Source of the DNA: Actinoplanes palleronii
GTDB taxonomy: Bacteria; Actinomycetota; Actinomycetes; Mycobacteriales; Micromonosporaceae
Assembly (NCBI RefSeq): GCF_016862315.1
Contig: NZ_BOMS01000053.1
Span: forward strand, 62,001 to 126,000
DNA: 64,000 nucleotides
Direction: 5' to 3'
Within the stretch, counting starts at the first letter, position 1. The number at the start of each line of letters is the position of its first letter. The notes under the pieces are model-generated. The model was not told where the DNA came from. It searched no databases and worked only from the letters and a program-made list of their open reading frames with translations. Of this stretch, positions 33,925-42,139 are shown in pieces. The position numbers were made by a program, and so were the translations under genes.

Positions 33925-35231
33925 CAGGAACTCCTCGGTTGCTCTCGTGGGATCGGTCGGTCTCGTGGGAACTGTTCGGCCAGCCCGTCCACTCCCACCA
34001 GCGGAGTGGCGAGCAGGTCACGGAGGTGGCGCGCCCGGCTGTCCAGAGCGGCGCGCTGCGTGTCGGTGAGCGGGATCCACGGCGCCGGCGGGGACGGCAG
34101 GCGCGGGGCGAGCAGCCGCCCACCCACGTAGGTCGCCTCGTTGACCAGCCGGACCGGCGAGACGCGGACCTGCCGATGCGCGTCGGCGACCGGGAACTCT
34201 TCCGCTCGTACCTCGAAGATTGCGATGTCGGCCGGAGCGCCCACCGCAAGCGTTCCGGCGGCCAGGCCCAGCGCCCGGGCCGGATGGGTGGTGACCGCCG
34301 CGACCACCTCGGCCAGCGGGACGCCGACGGCCAGCAGTTTGGCCATCGTGGTGGGCAGGTCGAAGACCGGCCCGTGCAGGGATCGGGCGTGCAGATCGGT
34401 GGAGACCGTGTGAGGCCGCAAGCCCGCCTCCAGCTGCGCCTCGAGCACGTCGAAGGCGAACCCGCCGGAACCGTGCCCGAGGTCCAGCAGCACCCCGCGC
34501 CCAGCCGCCGCGTGCACCGCCGGGCCGGTCGGGACGGCGATGCCGCTGGCGCAGTGCGTGATGATGTCGCCGGGCCGCAGCAGGTCGAGCACCTCGTCGA
34601 GCGACGGCGGGGCGGACCCGATGTGGACCATGACCGGCACTCCGCAGGCCGCCGCGGCGGCCAGGCCCCGGCGCAGGGGCTCCACCCCGTTGTCGCCGAC
34701 CGTCTCGCGGTCGATGCGGACCTTGACGCCGTGGATCAGCTCGCGGTTGGCCTGGATCGTGTCGATCGCCAGCGGGACGTCGCAGTTGCCCAGATCCCGG
34801 CTCTCGCCGGTGCGCCCGGCCAGGCCGATCGCGGAGATGTTCAGCAGCGCGGGCACCCGGACCGCCGCGGCGGCCGCGACCCGGCGCAGGCCGTCCAGCG
34901 TGTACGCCCCGGCGGACCCGGCGTCCACCCATGTGGTCACCCCGGAGTGCCAGGCCACCGGGTCGGGATCGATGCCCCAGTAGCCCGGGCCGACATGGGT
35001 GTGCAGGTCGATCAGACCCGGGGTGATCAGGCGTCCGGCGAGGTCCACCACCCGGCGCGCGTCGCGGGGCAGGTCCGGCCCGACTGCGGCAATCTGCCCA
35101 TCGCGGACCGCGACATCCACCGGCCGTCCGGCCGCCGGCCCGGGGCCGGAACCGTTACCGGCGGTCGGCCCGGTGCCGGAATCGCCGTCGGTCAGGAGCC
35201 GGCCACCGGTCAGCAACAGGTCGAAGGTCAT
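33924..35231 (-). CDS. Amidohydrolase/deacetylase-family metallohydrolase
   Basis: This 435-residue TIM-barrel amidohydrolase has the metal motif DLHTHVG near residue 76, a central KVRIDRE segment that may carry the bridging Lys, VMVHIGS, HCASG and the late STDLHAR. It closes with the usual small beta-sandwich (GAPADIAIFEV). Relatives are annotated as dihydroorotase-like or N-acyl-amino-acid/amino-sugar deacetylases; the true substrate cannot be decided. An insertion of Gly/Pro/Ser-rich residues near 17-36 is unusual. Start overlaps the regulator gene by four bases (ATGA). Confidence 0.82.
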   Translation of the reverse strand: MTFDLLLTGGRLLTDGDSGTGPTAGNGSGPGPAAGRPVDVAVRDGQIAAVGPDLPRDARRVVDLAGRLITPGLIDLHTHVGPGYWGIDPDPVAWHSGVTTWVDAGSAGAYTLDGLRRVAAAAAVRVPALLNISAIGLAGRTGESRDLGNCDVPLAIDTIQANRELIHGVKVRIDRETVGDNGVEPLRRGLAAAAACGVPVMVHIGSAPPSLDEVLDLLRPGDIITHCASGIAVPTGPAVHAAAGRGVLLDLGHGSGGFAFDVLEAQLEAGLRPHTVSTDLHARSLHGPVFDLPTTMAKLLAVGVPLAEVVAAVTTHPARALGLAAGTLAVGAPADIAIFEVRAEEFPVADAHRQVRVSPVRLVNEATYVGGRLLAPRLPSPPAPWIPLTDTQRAALDSRARHLRDLLATPLVGVDGLAEQFPRDRPIPREQPRSS

Positions 35232-36580
35232 CGGTCGTCGGCTGTCGTCAGGGCGGCGTGGATCGCCAGCCGGTAGAGGCGGGTGGGGCGGCCCTTGTGA
35301 TGCGGCTGGGCGCTGCCCTCGTCGGCGACCAGCCCCGCGTCGCTGAGTTTCCTGATCAGGCGGCGCCCGCTCGGATCGGTGATCCCGAGGGCCCGGGCCA
35401 GCTCGCCGGGGGTGATCGGGCGCCCGGCCAGCGACCGCTCCAGGGCGGCGAGCCGGGACATGGTGGCGGCGCTCAGCCCGGCCCGGCCGGCGAGCCCCTC
35501 GAGACCGCCGTGCCCCCGGTAGGTATAGGCCAGCGGCGGACCGGCCGCACCGATCGGCCCGATCATCACGCCGTCGGCGGTGATCAGGTAACCGGCCGTG
35601 GCGCCGTCTCGCTCGGCGCGGTCGGCCGCCTGCTCGGCCAGCGCCACACTGCCCCGGGCGGACGCGCCGATGCCGAAGCCGATCGCCGCGTCACCCATCG
35701 CCGCGGGCACCCGCTGGTCGTCCGCTCCGGAGATCTCCTCGTCGATCAGGGCGCCGGGAGTGGGGGCGCCGTGGAAGCCGGTGATCCCGCCGAGCGGCAG
35801 GCTGACCCAGTGCCGGGTCATGGTCTCGAACACGGCCGCCGGTGCGAAAGCGATCACCGCGCGCGGCCCGTGCTCGTCGATCCAGGCGTCGGCCAGCTCG
35901 GGAAGCGCGGACAGCGCCTCGCGCAGGGCGGCCCGGGCGCCGGACTCGGGGGCGCGGAACACCGCGGCGGCGAACCGCTGCCCGTCGGCCTGCCGCCCGC
36001 GCACCCGCAGGACCAGCTCGTGCAGGTCGGCCCGGATCGTGCCGGGTGTGGGCAGCGCCGGTAGCACGGCTGTCCGCCCGTCCAGTGCGGCGGCGACGCC
36101 GGTGCGCACGGTGATGACGTAGGGCGAACCCGTCCGGTCCAGGTGCTCCCGGTGGAACGCGACCACCTCGGCGATCGGCTGCTCGGGCCGGAACGGCAGG
36201 GTGGTGATCGCCGAGCGGTCGAGGCCGAGCGCGGCGGCCACCTCGGCGACCGTCTCGTCGGGGAAGGTGTCGATGCTGACCGGGGTGGCCGGCCAGCCGT
36301 TGCCGCGGGCTCGCGCCCAGGCGAGGGCCAGGTCGAGCGCGGCGGAGCGGGTGATCGCGACGGGCAGGGCGGGTGGCAGCAGGTCGCGGGCCCGGGCATA
36401 CGGAACCAGCCCCAGCAGCAGGCCGGCCAGCGTGCCGCCGGCGAGCAGGTCGGTGACCCGGTCGCGGATCTCCTCCTCCCGCTCGTAGACCGCCCAGGAG
36501 AAGGAGACGCCGGTCAGCGTGCGCGCCGCCTCGGCGAACCGGCCACGTTGACCGGAGTGGACCACGACTCCGATGTCCAT
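35228..36580 (-). CDS. Putative transcriptional regulator with C-terminal winged helix
   Basis: The 450-residue protein starts at an ATG with GAGGAGG upstream. The N-terminal ~130 residues (DIGVVVHSGQRGRF, then PVAITRSAALDLALAWARA) loosely resemble the PrpR_N-type sensing fold. The middle part (ITGFHGAPTPGALIDEEI) is unrecognised. The last ~75 residues are a winged helix (ELARALGITDPSGRRLIRKL, then GLVADEGSAQPHHKGRPTRL). A regulator with its HTH at the C-terminus is uncommon. It leads the operon with the amidohydrolase and RidA genes and diverges from a hexosaminidase gene, so autoregulation through the repeats at 36594-36676 is likely. Confidence 0.6.
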   Translation of the reverse strand: MDIGVVVHSGQRGRFAEAARTLTGVSFSWAVYEREEEIRDRVTDLLAGGTLAGLLLGLVPYARARDLLPPALPVAITRSAALDLALAWARARGNGWPATPVSIDTFPDETVAEVAAALGLDRSAITTLPFRPEQPIAEVVAFHREHLDRTGSPYVITVRTGVAAALDGRTAVLPALPTPGTIRADLHELVLRVRGRQADGQRFAAAVFRAPESGARAALREALSALPELADAWIDEHGPRAVIAFAPAAVFETMTRHWVSLPLGGITGFHGAPTPGALIDEEISGADDQRVPAAMGDAAIGFGIGASARGSVALAEQAADRAERDGATAGYLITADGVMIGPIGAAGPPLAYTYRGHGGLEGLAGRAGLSAATMSRLAALERSLAGRPITPGELARALGITDPSGRRLIRKLSDAGLVADEGSAQPHHKGRPTRLYRLAIHAALTTADDR

Positions 36581-36593
36581 CGCGCCTCCTCTG

Positions 36594-36676
36594 GTGGTTC
36601 GTATGTGGTTCGTAGTAGCCTCCTGGAAAACGCCCGCCAGGTCAAGGAGGCACGATGAGCGAGCCACTTACGAACC
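36594..36676. promoter_or_regulatory. Repeated GGTTCGTA sites between regulator and hexosaminidase genes
   Basis: GTGGTTCGTA occurs twice in direct orientation, at 36594-36603 and 36605-36614, eleven bases apart (one helical turn). The inverted form TTACGAACC begins at 36668, inside the first codons of the hexosaminidase gene. Such spacing suggests operator sites for the divergently encoded regulator, covering both promoters. Confidence 0.5.
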
Positions 36677-38283
36677 TTATCCCGCTGCCCGCGCGGGTGG
36701 TGGCGGGCGGCGACGGCTTCCTTCTCGACCCGGCGACCACGCTGGACGCGGCTCCCGGCCTCACCGAGGTGGCTGCCGTGCTGCGTGGCGTGCTGGGCCC
36801 GGCCACCGGGTGCGACTTCCCGCCCGGTCCCGGCGGCATCCGCCTGCGGATCGCCCCGGAGCTTCCGGCGGAGGGCTACCAGCTGGACATCCGCCCCGCC
36901 GGCGTGGAGATCCGGGGCGGGTCCGCGGCGGGCGCCTTCTATGCCGTGCAGACCCTGCGGCAGCTGCTGCCACCGGCCACGTTACGCCGCGCCCGGCTCC
37001 CCGGCGGCCCGTGGACGCTGCCCGGCGTCCGAGTCGAGGACGCGCCACGATTCGGCTGGCGCGGCGTGATGCTCGACGTCGCGCGGCACTTCATGCCGGT
37101 CTCCGACGTGCTGCGCCTGCTCGACCTGATCGCCTTCCACAAGCTCAACGTGCTGCATCTGCATCTCACCGACGACCAGGGCTGGCGGCTCGACGTGCCG
37201 GGCCGGCCCCGGCTCACCTCGATCGGCGCCTGGCGGCCGGCCACCATGCTCGGCTCCCGCCAGCACGAGCGTTATGACGAGCGCCCGCACGGCGGCTTCT
37301 ACTCCGACGACGACCTGCGGGAGATCGTGGCCTATGCGGCTCAGCGCCACATCACCGTCGTCCCCGAGGTCGACATGCCCGGGCACATGCAGGCCGCGGT
37401 CGCGGCCTACCCGGCGCTCGGCAACGGGTTCGCCGGCCCGGTCCGGAGTTCCTGGGGCATCTCGCCGCACGTGCTCAACCTGGGGCCGGAGGCGCTCCAG
37501 TTCTGTCGCGACGTGCTCGATCACCTCTGTGACCTGTTCCCCGGCGAGCTGATCGGGATCGGCGGCGACGAGTGCCCGTCCACCGAGTGGCAGGACAGCC
37601 CGGTCGCGCAGGCCCGGATCCGCGACGAGGGCCTGGCCGGACCGCGCCACCTGCAGGCCTGGTTCACCGCCCGGCTGGCCGAGCACCTGGCCGGCCGCGG
37701 CCGCCGGGTCTTCGGGTGGGACGAGATCCTGGCCGGCGGGGCGCCACCCGGAGCGGTGATCGCCGCCTGGCGGGGCGCCGGGCCGGCCGCCCACGCGGCC
37801 CGGGCCGGTCACCCGGTGGTGTCCTGCCCGGACACCTCGGTCTATCTGGACTATCGCCAGTCCGACGACCCCGGCGAGCCGACCCCGGTGGGCACCCGCC
37901 TCACCCTCGCCGACGTCTACGCGTTCGACCCGGTCCCGCCGGGCCTCACCCCGGCCGAGGCGAGCCTGGTCCTCGGCGGGCAGGCCAATCTCTGGACCGA
38001 GCACATGGAGTCCGCGCGGCAGGTCGACTACCAAGCCTTCCCCCGTCTCTGCGGGTTCGCCGAGACGGTCTGGGGCTCGGCCGGGCGCGACTTCGACGCG
38101 TTCACCGCGCGACTCCCGGCCCATCTGGCCCGGTTGGATGCACTCGGCGTCAACTACCGGCCGCCGACCGGGCCACGGCCGTGGGATGCCCGGCCGGACG
38201 CGCCCGGTCACCCTCGTACGATCGAGGATCGTCTCGCCGAACTGCGCGAGATGACCGCGGATCTGGACCAGGCACCGGCATGA
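36655..38283 (+). CDS. Beta-N-acetylhexosaminidase, glycoside hydrolase family 20
   Basis: This 542-residue enzyme removes terminal N-acetylhexosamine from oligosaccharides by substrate-assisted catalysis. The Asp305-Glu306 pair sits in IGGDECP. The substrate motif HKLNVLHLHLTDDQGWRL and PEVDMPGHMQAA are also family hallmarks. An N-terminal GH20b-like domain (residues 1-125) precedes the barrel. There is no signal peptide, so it probably works in the cytosol on imported chitooligosaccharides or cell-wall fragments. The ATG has an AAGGAGG site. It diverges from the regulator-amidohydrolase operon, and a joint role in amino-sugar use is inference. Confidence 0.93.
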   Translation: MSEPLTNLIPLPARVVAGGDGFLLDPATTLDAAPGLTEVAAVLRGVLGPATGCDFPPGPGGIRLRIAPELPAEGYQLDIRPAGVEIRGGSAAGAFYAVQTLRQLLPPATLRRARLPGGPWTLPGVRVEDAPRFGWRGVMLDVARHFMPVSDVLRLLDLIAFHKLNVLHLHLTDDQGWRLDVPGRPRLTSIGAWRPATMLGSRQHERYDERPHGGFYSDDDLREIVAYAAQRHITVVPEVDMPGHMQAAVAAYPALGNGFAGPVRSSWGISPHVLNLGPEALQFCRDVLDHLCDLFPGELIGIGGDECPSTEWQDSPVAQARIRDEGLAGPRHLQAWFTARLAEHLAGRGRRVFGWDEILAGGAPPGAVIAAWRGAGPAAHAARAGHPVVSCPDTSVYLDYRQSDDPGEPTPVGTRLTLADVYAFDPVPPGLTPAEASLVLGGQANLWTEHMESARQVDYQAFPRLCGFAETVWGSAGRDFDAFTARLPAHLARLDALGVNYRPPTGPRPWDARPDAPGHPRTIEDRLAELREMTADLDQAPA

Positions 38284-38324
38284 TCGCCGCAGGCGGGGAC
38301 AGCGGGCGCTCGGAGCGGCCCGGC

Positions 38325-39245
38325 TCAGGCCAGCCGGGGCAGCAGCAGGTGCGCGAGGCGCAACGGGCGCCCGGCGACGGGGCCGTCACCACTGGCGTTC
38401 CACACCTCGGAGAGCACCGCCTGCACGAAACCCCAGGCCACCACCCGCTCGACCGGCAGGCCCAGGCCGTCCGCGAGCTGCTCGATCCGGGCCGGCGCCA
38501 GTGTCAGCACGGTGTCGTCGTCACCCATCGGATCCGGGTTGTAAAGCATCGCCCCGATCTCGTATCCGGGATCGCCCATCACCCCGTGCGGGTCGATCGC
38601 CAGCCACGGCTCGCGGCCGGCGGTGAGCACGTTGTCGTGGTGCAGGTCGCCGTGCAGCACGACCCGCTCGTGCGCGGTCGCGCACAGGGCGGTGAGCAGT
38701 TCCGCGGCCCGCTCGACCAGGTGCCGGGGCAGTGGATCGTCCCCGGGGAAACGGCGCAGGTGCTCGTCGAAGGAGGCGCGCCGAGCGGCCAGTTCGGGGA
38801 GCGCGACGCCGGGTGGCGCCGGCCGGTGCAGGCGGCGGATCACCCCGATCAGGGCGGCCGTGGCGGCCTCGTCCCGCTCCGGCACCAGCGATCGGGCCGG
38901 CACACCGGGGTGGGCCTGCTCCAGCAACAGGGCGCCGCGCGCGGTGTCCCGGGCGAGCACCGAGATCGCGCCGTGCCCGCCGAAGAAGTCCAGCGCGGCG
39001 GCCTCCTGCGCGAGGTGCTCCGATTCCGGCACGCCCATCTTCAGCACCGCGGTGGAGCCGTCCGCCCGGCGGACCCGGGTCACCCAGTTCAGGCTCAGCG
39101 GATAGGCCCCGTCCAGCCGGAGATCCCACTCCCGCAGCACCTGCCCCGCGGTCTCCGGCAGCCCGGCCAGCCACCGGGTCCCGGCGGCTCCCCAGACCTT
39201 CGCCACGTGCTGGGCGAAAGCGTCCGGCACCGCGATCTCCACCAT
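38325..39245 (-). CDS. Streptomycin/hydroxyurea-type small-molecule kinase (APH(6) family)
   Basis: The 306-residue protein matches the aminoglycoside/hydroxyurea resistance kinase family (PF04655 type). Visible motifs are the N-lobe lysine (TAVLKMGVPE), the catalytic VLHGDLHHDNVL and the metal-binding AIDPHGVMGDP. Members include streptomycin 6-kinases, but many chromosomal homologs act on unknown metabolites, and no antibiotic cluster is seen here. It converges on the hexosaminidase gene, 41 bases apart, and diverges from the PLP enzyme gene at 39296. Resistance function is therefore only possible. Confidence 0.85.
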   Translation of the reverse strand: MVEIAVPDAFAQHVAKVWGAAGTRWLAGLPETAGQVLREWDLRLDGAYPLSLNWVTRVRRADGSTAVLKMGVPESEHLAQEAAALDFFGGHGAISVLARDTARGALLLEQAHPGVPARSLVPERDEAATAALIGVIRRLHRPAPPGVALPELAARRASFDEHLRRFPGDDPLPRHLVERAAELLTALCATAHERVVLHGDLHHDNVLTAGREPWLAIDPHGVMGDPGYEIGAMLYNPDPMGDDDTVLTLAPARIEQLADGLGLPVERVVAWGFVQAVLSEVWNASGDGPVAGRPLRLAHLLLPRLA

Positions 39246-39295
39246 GTGTGCAGTCTGGCAATCGGCGACAAGAGCGGAATTGAGGGAGGCCCGGA

Positions 39296-40486
39296 ATGAC
39301 GATCGACTGGCGCAGCAAGGGTTTCTGGCTGCCGGAGGCGGCCCGGACCCCCGAGCAGTTCGCGGCCGACCCGCAGAGCATCTTCGCCGGCGGTTTCACC
39401 TGGCCGTTGCTGACCGTGCGGCGTGCCGCGGTGGAGGCGAACATCGCCACCATGGCCGCCTACTGCCGGCGGCACGGATTCGACTTCGCCCCACACGCCA
39501 AGACGGCCATGGCACCCGGCCTGGTCGAGGCGCAGCTGCGGGCCGGCGCCTGGGGGATGACCGTGGCCACGCCGAACCAGGCCCTGGTGATGCGGCGCCT
39601 CGGCGTGGCGCGGGTGCTGATCGCGAACCAGGTGCTCGATCCCACGGCGTTGCGCTGGCTGGCCGCACAGAGCGCCGCGGGCTGGGAGGTGTATTTCCAG
39701 GTCGACTCGGTCGCCGGAGTGCGAGCGGCGGCCGAGGCGGGAGGTGCCCGGGTCCTCGTCGAGCTCGGCCACCCCGGTGGCCGGACCGGCGTGCGCACCC
39801 TCGACCAGCTGGAGGAGGTGGCCCGGGCCGCGGCCGACGCTTCCGGGGTCGACCTCGCCGGCCTGACCGGGTACGAGGGACAGCTCACCGACCAGGCCGG
39901 AGTGGACGCCTATCTCGACCTGCTGGTCGAGGGGTTCGAGCGGCTGTCGCGTGCCGGACTGCTGCCCGATCAGCCGCTCGTCTCGGCCGGTGGCAGCGCC
40001 TGGTTCGACCGGGTGACCGACCGGCTCGCCGTGCTGGACTCCCGGGCGCGGCTCCTCCTGCGCAGCGGGGCCTCGGTCACCCACGACGACGGGTTCTACC
40101 GCGAGCGGACGCCGTTCACCCGGGTGCCCGAGGAGGGGCCGCTGGCAGCGGCGCTGGAGATCTGGGCGCAGGTGCTGTCGGTTCCGGAGCCCGGGCTGGC
40201 GCTGGCCGGGATGGGCAAGCGGGACGCTCCGTTCGACGAGGGGCTGCCGGTGCCGCTGGAGGTGCGGCGCACCGACGGTTCCGCGGCGTCGTCCGAGGGG
40301 CTGCGGGTGACCCGGCTCAACGATCACCACACCTATCTCGAGGTGGCCGACGGGTTCGTCGTCGAGCCCGGTGACCTGGTCCGATTCGGCATCTCGCACC
40401 CGTGCACCGCCTTCGACAAGTGGCGGGACATCCCGGTGGTGGACGAGGAACGGCGCGTGGTGGACGTGCTGCACACCTACTTCTGA
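39296..40486 (+). CDS. PLP enzyme of the D-threonine aldolase / D-serine dehydratase-like family
   Basis: The 396-residue protein has an alanine-racemase-like N-terminal barrel, with Lys69 in FAPHAKTAMAPGL as the probable PLP lysine. A C-terminal domain carries the metal-site pair NDHHTYLEVA and SHPCTAFDKW, as in D-threonine aldolases and eukaryotic-type D-serine dehydratases. It acts on D-amino acids in the cytosol; whether by aldol cleavage or dehydration cannot be told. The ATG at 39296 follows a GGGAGG-like site. Confidence 0.88.
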   Translation: MTIDWRSKGFWLPEAARTPEQFAADPQSIFAGGFTWPLLTVRRAAVEANIATMAAYCRRHGFDFAPHAKTAMAPGLVEAQLRAGAWGMTVATPNQALVMRRLGVARVLIANQVLDPTALRWLAAQSAAGWEVYFQVDSVAGVRAAAEAGGARVLVELGHPGGRTGVRTLDQLEEVARAAADASGVDLAGLTGYEGQLTDQAGVDAYLDLLVEGFERLSRAGLLPDQPLVSAGGSAWFDRVTDRLAVLDSRARLLLRSGASVTHDDGFYRERTPFTRVPEEGPLAAALEIWAQVLSVPEPGLALAGMGKRDAPFDEGLPVPLEVRRTDGSAASSEGLRVTRLNDHHTYLEVADGFVVEPGDLVRFGISHPCTAFDKWRDIPVVDEERRVVDVLHTYF

Positions 40487-40530
40487 CCCGGCGCCGGGTG
40501 AGTGTCGTACCCGTGCGGGAAGGTGAAAGC

Positions 40531-41082
40531 ATGGCGGGATTTCGGTTGGTGGAGTGGGACGCGCGAGGGCTGGCCTTCGAACGGCGGGCCAACACTCCGG
40601 AGATGCAGACGTTCCTCGGCGGGGTCGAGCCCGACGAGGCGACAGTGGCCCGGCACGAGCGGATAAGCCAGGGCATCCGCGACGGGACCACCAGCATGTT
40701 CCTGATCGTGGTCGAGGAGCAGCCCGACCCGGTCGGCTCGGTCGGCTTCTGGGAGAAGGAGTGGCGCGGCGAGCCGGTGTTCGAGCTGGGCTGGAAGGTG
40801 CTTCCGGGGTTCCAGGGGCGCGGCCTCGCGGGCGGGGCCGTCGCCGAGGCGCTGTCCCGGGCCGCCGCGACCGGGCGGCGCCGGTGGGGTCACGCCTACC
40901 CGCGGATCGACAACACCGGGTCGAACGCGTTGTGCCGCAAGACCGGGTTCGAGCTGCTCGGCGAGGTGGACTTCGAATATCCGAAGGGGAACCCGATCCG
41001 CTGCAACGACTGGCGGTTCGACCTGTCAGCTCAGGCCGGGGCGGGTCCGCCCGACTCCGGCTCGAGCAGCAGGCGGGCGTAA
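40531..41082 (+). CDS. GNAT-family N-acetyltransferase
   Basis: The 183-residue protein shows the GNAT core. MFLIVVEEQPDPVGSVGFW is the central strand pair, VLPGFQGRGLAGGAVAEAL is the acetyl-CoA loop (Q/RxxGxG/A type), and DNTGSNALCRKTGFELLGE is the final helix-strand. The substrate is unknown. The start at 40531 is preceded by GGGAAGG. The frame opens earlier, at 40402, inside the PLP enzyme gene, but that part is shadow. The last 17 codons overlap the converging TPR gene by 52 bases, so the Ser/Arg-rich end may be dictated by the overlap. Confidence 0.88.
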   Translation: MAGFRLVEWDARGLAFERRANTPEMQTFLGGVEPDEATVARHERISQGIRDGTTSMFLIVVEEQPDPVGSVGFWEKEWRGEPVFELGWKVLPGFQGRGLAGGAVAEALSRAAATGRRRWGHAYPRIDNTGSNALCRKTGFELLGEVDFEYPKGNPIRCNDWRFDLSAQAGAGPPDSGSSSRRA

Positions 41083-41543
41083 TTCGCCATGGACCGCTGG
41101 TATCGGGGCAGGTGCCGGGCGAGAGCGCCGACTGCGATGGCGACGGCCTCGCGCTCCCGGCCCACGTCGGTCAGCGCCAGGGCGAGGACTGTCGTCACCG
41201 CGTCGTCGAGATGGTCGGAACCGGCCTGGAGTTCGGCGGTGAGCAGCGTGACGCTCTCCGGTGAGCGGCCCAGGTTCCGCAGTGAGCTGGCCATCTGGAT
41301 CACGGCGCGGCGGCGGCGTTCCCCGGTCAGGCCGGCGGCGAGGGCCTCCTGGTAGAGCGGCACCGCGAGGTCCGAACTGCCGGTCGAGTCGAAGGCGGCG
41401 GCCCGCTCGAAGGTGCCGTCCGGGTCGCCGGCGGGGAGTTCCGCGGCGAGGTCGGCGATCGCCTGGCGGAAATCGGCGAGCTCGCGCTCGTCGATGGAGG
41501 CCCAGACGGCGGCCAGTCGTGCGTCCCACTCCGATGTGCTCAT
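41031..41543 (-). CDS. Small tetratricopeptide-repeat (TPR) protein
   Basis: The 170-residue protein is all-helical with TPR-type helices: AAAFDSTGSSDLAVPLYQEA, then RRRAVIQMASSLRNLGRSPE, then DAVTTVLALALTDVGREREA. This is the TPR_5 pattern common in actinomycetes, usually a protein-binding adapter. The ATG at 41543 was chosen because upstream in-frame codons to 41654 are GC-biased and unlike a helix. It converges on and overlaps the GNAT gene by 52 bases. Confidence 0.8.
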   Translation of the reverse strand: MSTSEWDARLAAVWASIDERELADFRQAIADLAAELPAGDPDGTFERAAAFDSTGSSDLAVPLYQEALAAGLTGERRRRAVIQMASSLRNLGRSPESVTLLTAELQAGSDHLDDAVTTVLALALTDVGREREAVAIAVGALARHLPRYQRSMANYARLLLEPESGGPAPA

Positions 41544-41794
41544 CGGCCGAGCCTCGCACAGCCGCTCATGAACCCGGGGACGCCCCTCTCGGCCGCGGCC
41601 GCGTGCGGTGGGCGCGGCATCCACGCACGCCGCACACAGCCTCGGCGGCCGCACACGGCCGCGGCGGCCGCGTGCGGCGGCCCGGCCCGGTTGATCAGGT
41701 GGGCGTGCCGGCCGGCGAAGTCGGGGCCCGGGAAAACCGGGGCGACGGGAAATCGGGGCGACGGGAAGGAGTTGATGTTGGAAGACTGCGCGGT
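41544..41794. repeat. Divergent intergenic region with GC palindromes and a short tandem repeat
   Basis: The 251 bases between the TPR start and the next plus-strand gene hold a 15-base inverted repeat with one mismatch (41648-41662 / 41664-41678), built on GGCCGCACACGG-like units. A similar unit lies near 41590. A 15-base unit containing CGGGGCGACGGGAA is repeated twice between about 41735 and 41768. No gene is seen; promoters for both flanking genes must lie here. Confidence 0.5.
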
Positions 41795-42139
41795 ATGACG
41801 GAGACGCTGACGCTGTGGCGGCCGACCGGGCCGAACGAGCTCGCGCTGGTGGAGGCCTCGGGGTGGCGGCGATGGCCCCCGCGGCTGCCGGACCAGCCGA
41901 TCTTCTATCCGGTGCTCAACGAGGACTACGCGATCCGGATCGCCCGGGACTGGAACGTGCCGGCGTCCGGGGCGGGCTTCGTGACCCGGTTCGAGGTGGA
42001 CGCGGCGTTCGCGGCTCGGTATCCGGTACGGCAGGCCGGCGGGGACACGATCCTGGAGCTCTGGGTGCCGGCCGAGGAACTGGACGAGTTCAACGACCAC
42101 ATCGTCGGCGTCATCGAGGTCGTCCGCGAGTTCCGGTGA
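41795..42139 (+). CDS. Small conserved protein of the type annotated ADP-ribosylation/crystallin J1
   Basis: The 114-residue protein reads LWRPTGPNELALVEASGW, then PDQPIFYPVLNEDYAIRIAR and DTILELWVPAEELDEFNDHI. I recall this pattern from many bacterial proteins labelled ADP-ribosylation/crystallin J1, though real ADP-ribosylglycohydrolase motifs are absent and no function is established. The compact alpha-beta layout suggests a ligand-binding domain. Its stop overlaps the next start by four bases (GTGA), tying it to the phosphatase gene in translation. Confidence 0.75.
   Translation: MTETLTLWRPTGPNELALVEASGWRRWPPRLPDQPIFYPVLNEDYAIRIARDWNVPASGAGFVTRFEVDAAFAARYPVRQAGGDTILELWVPAEELDEFNDHIVGVIEVVREFR

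Noticed and set aside
38325..39245. Reading the APH(6)-type kinase as a true antibiotic resistance gene
   Set aside because: Chromosomal setting without antibiotic genes; the family has many members with other substrates.
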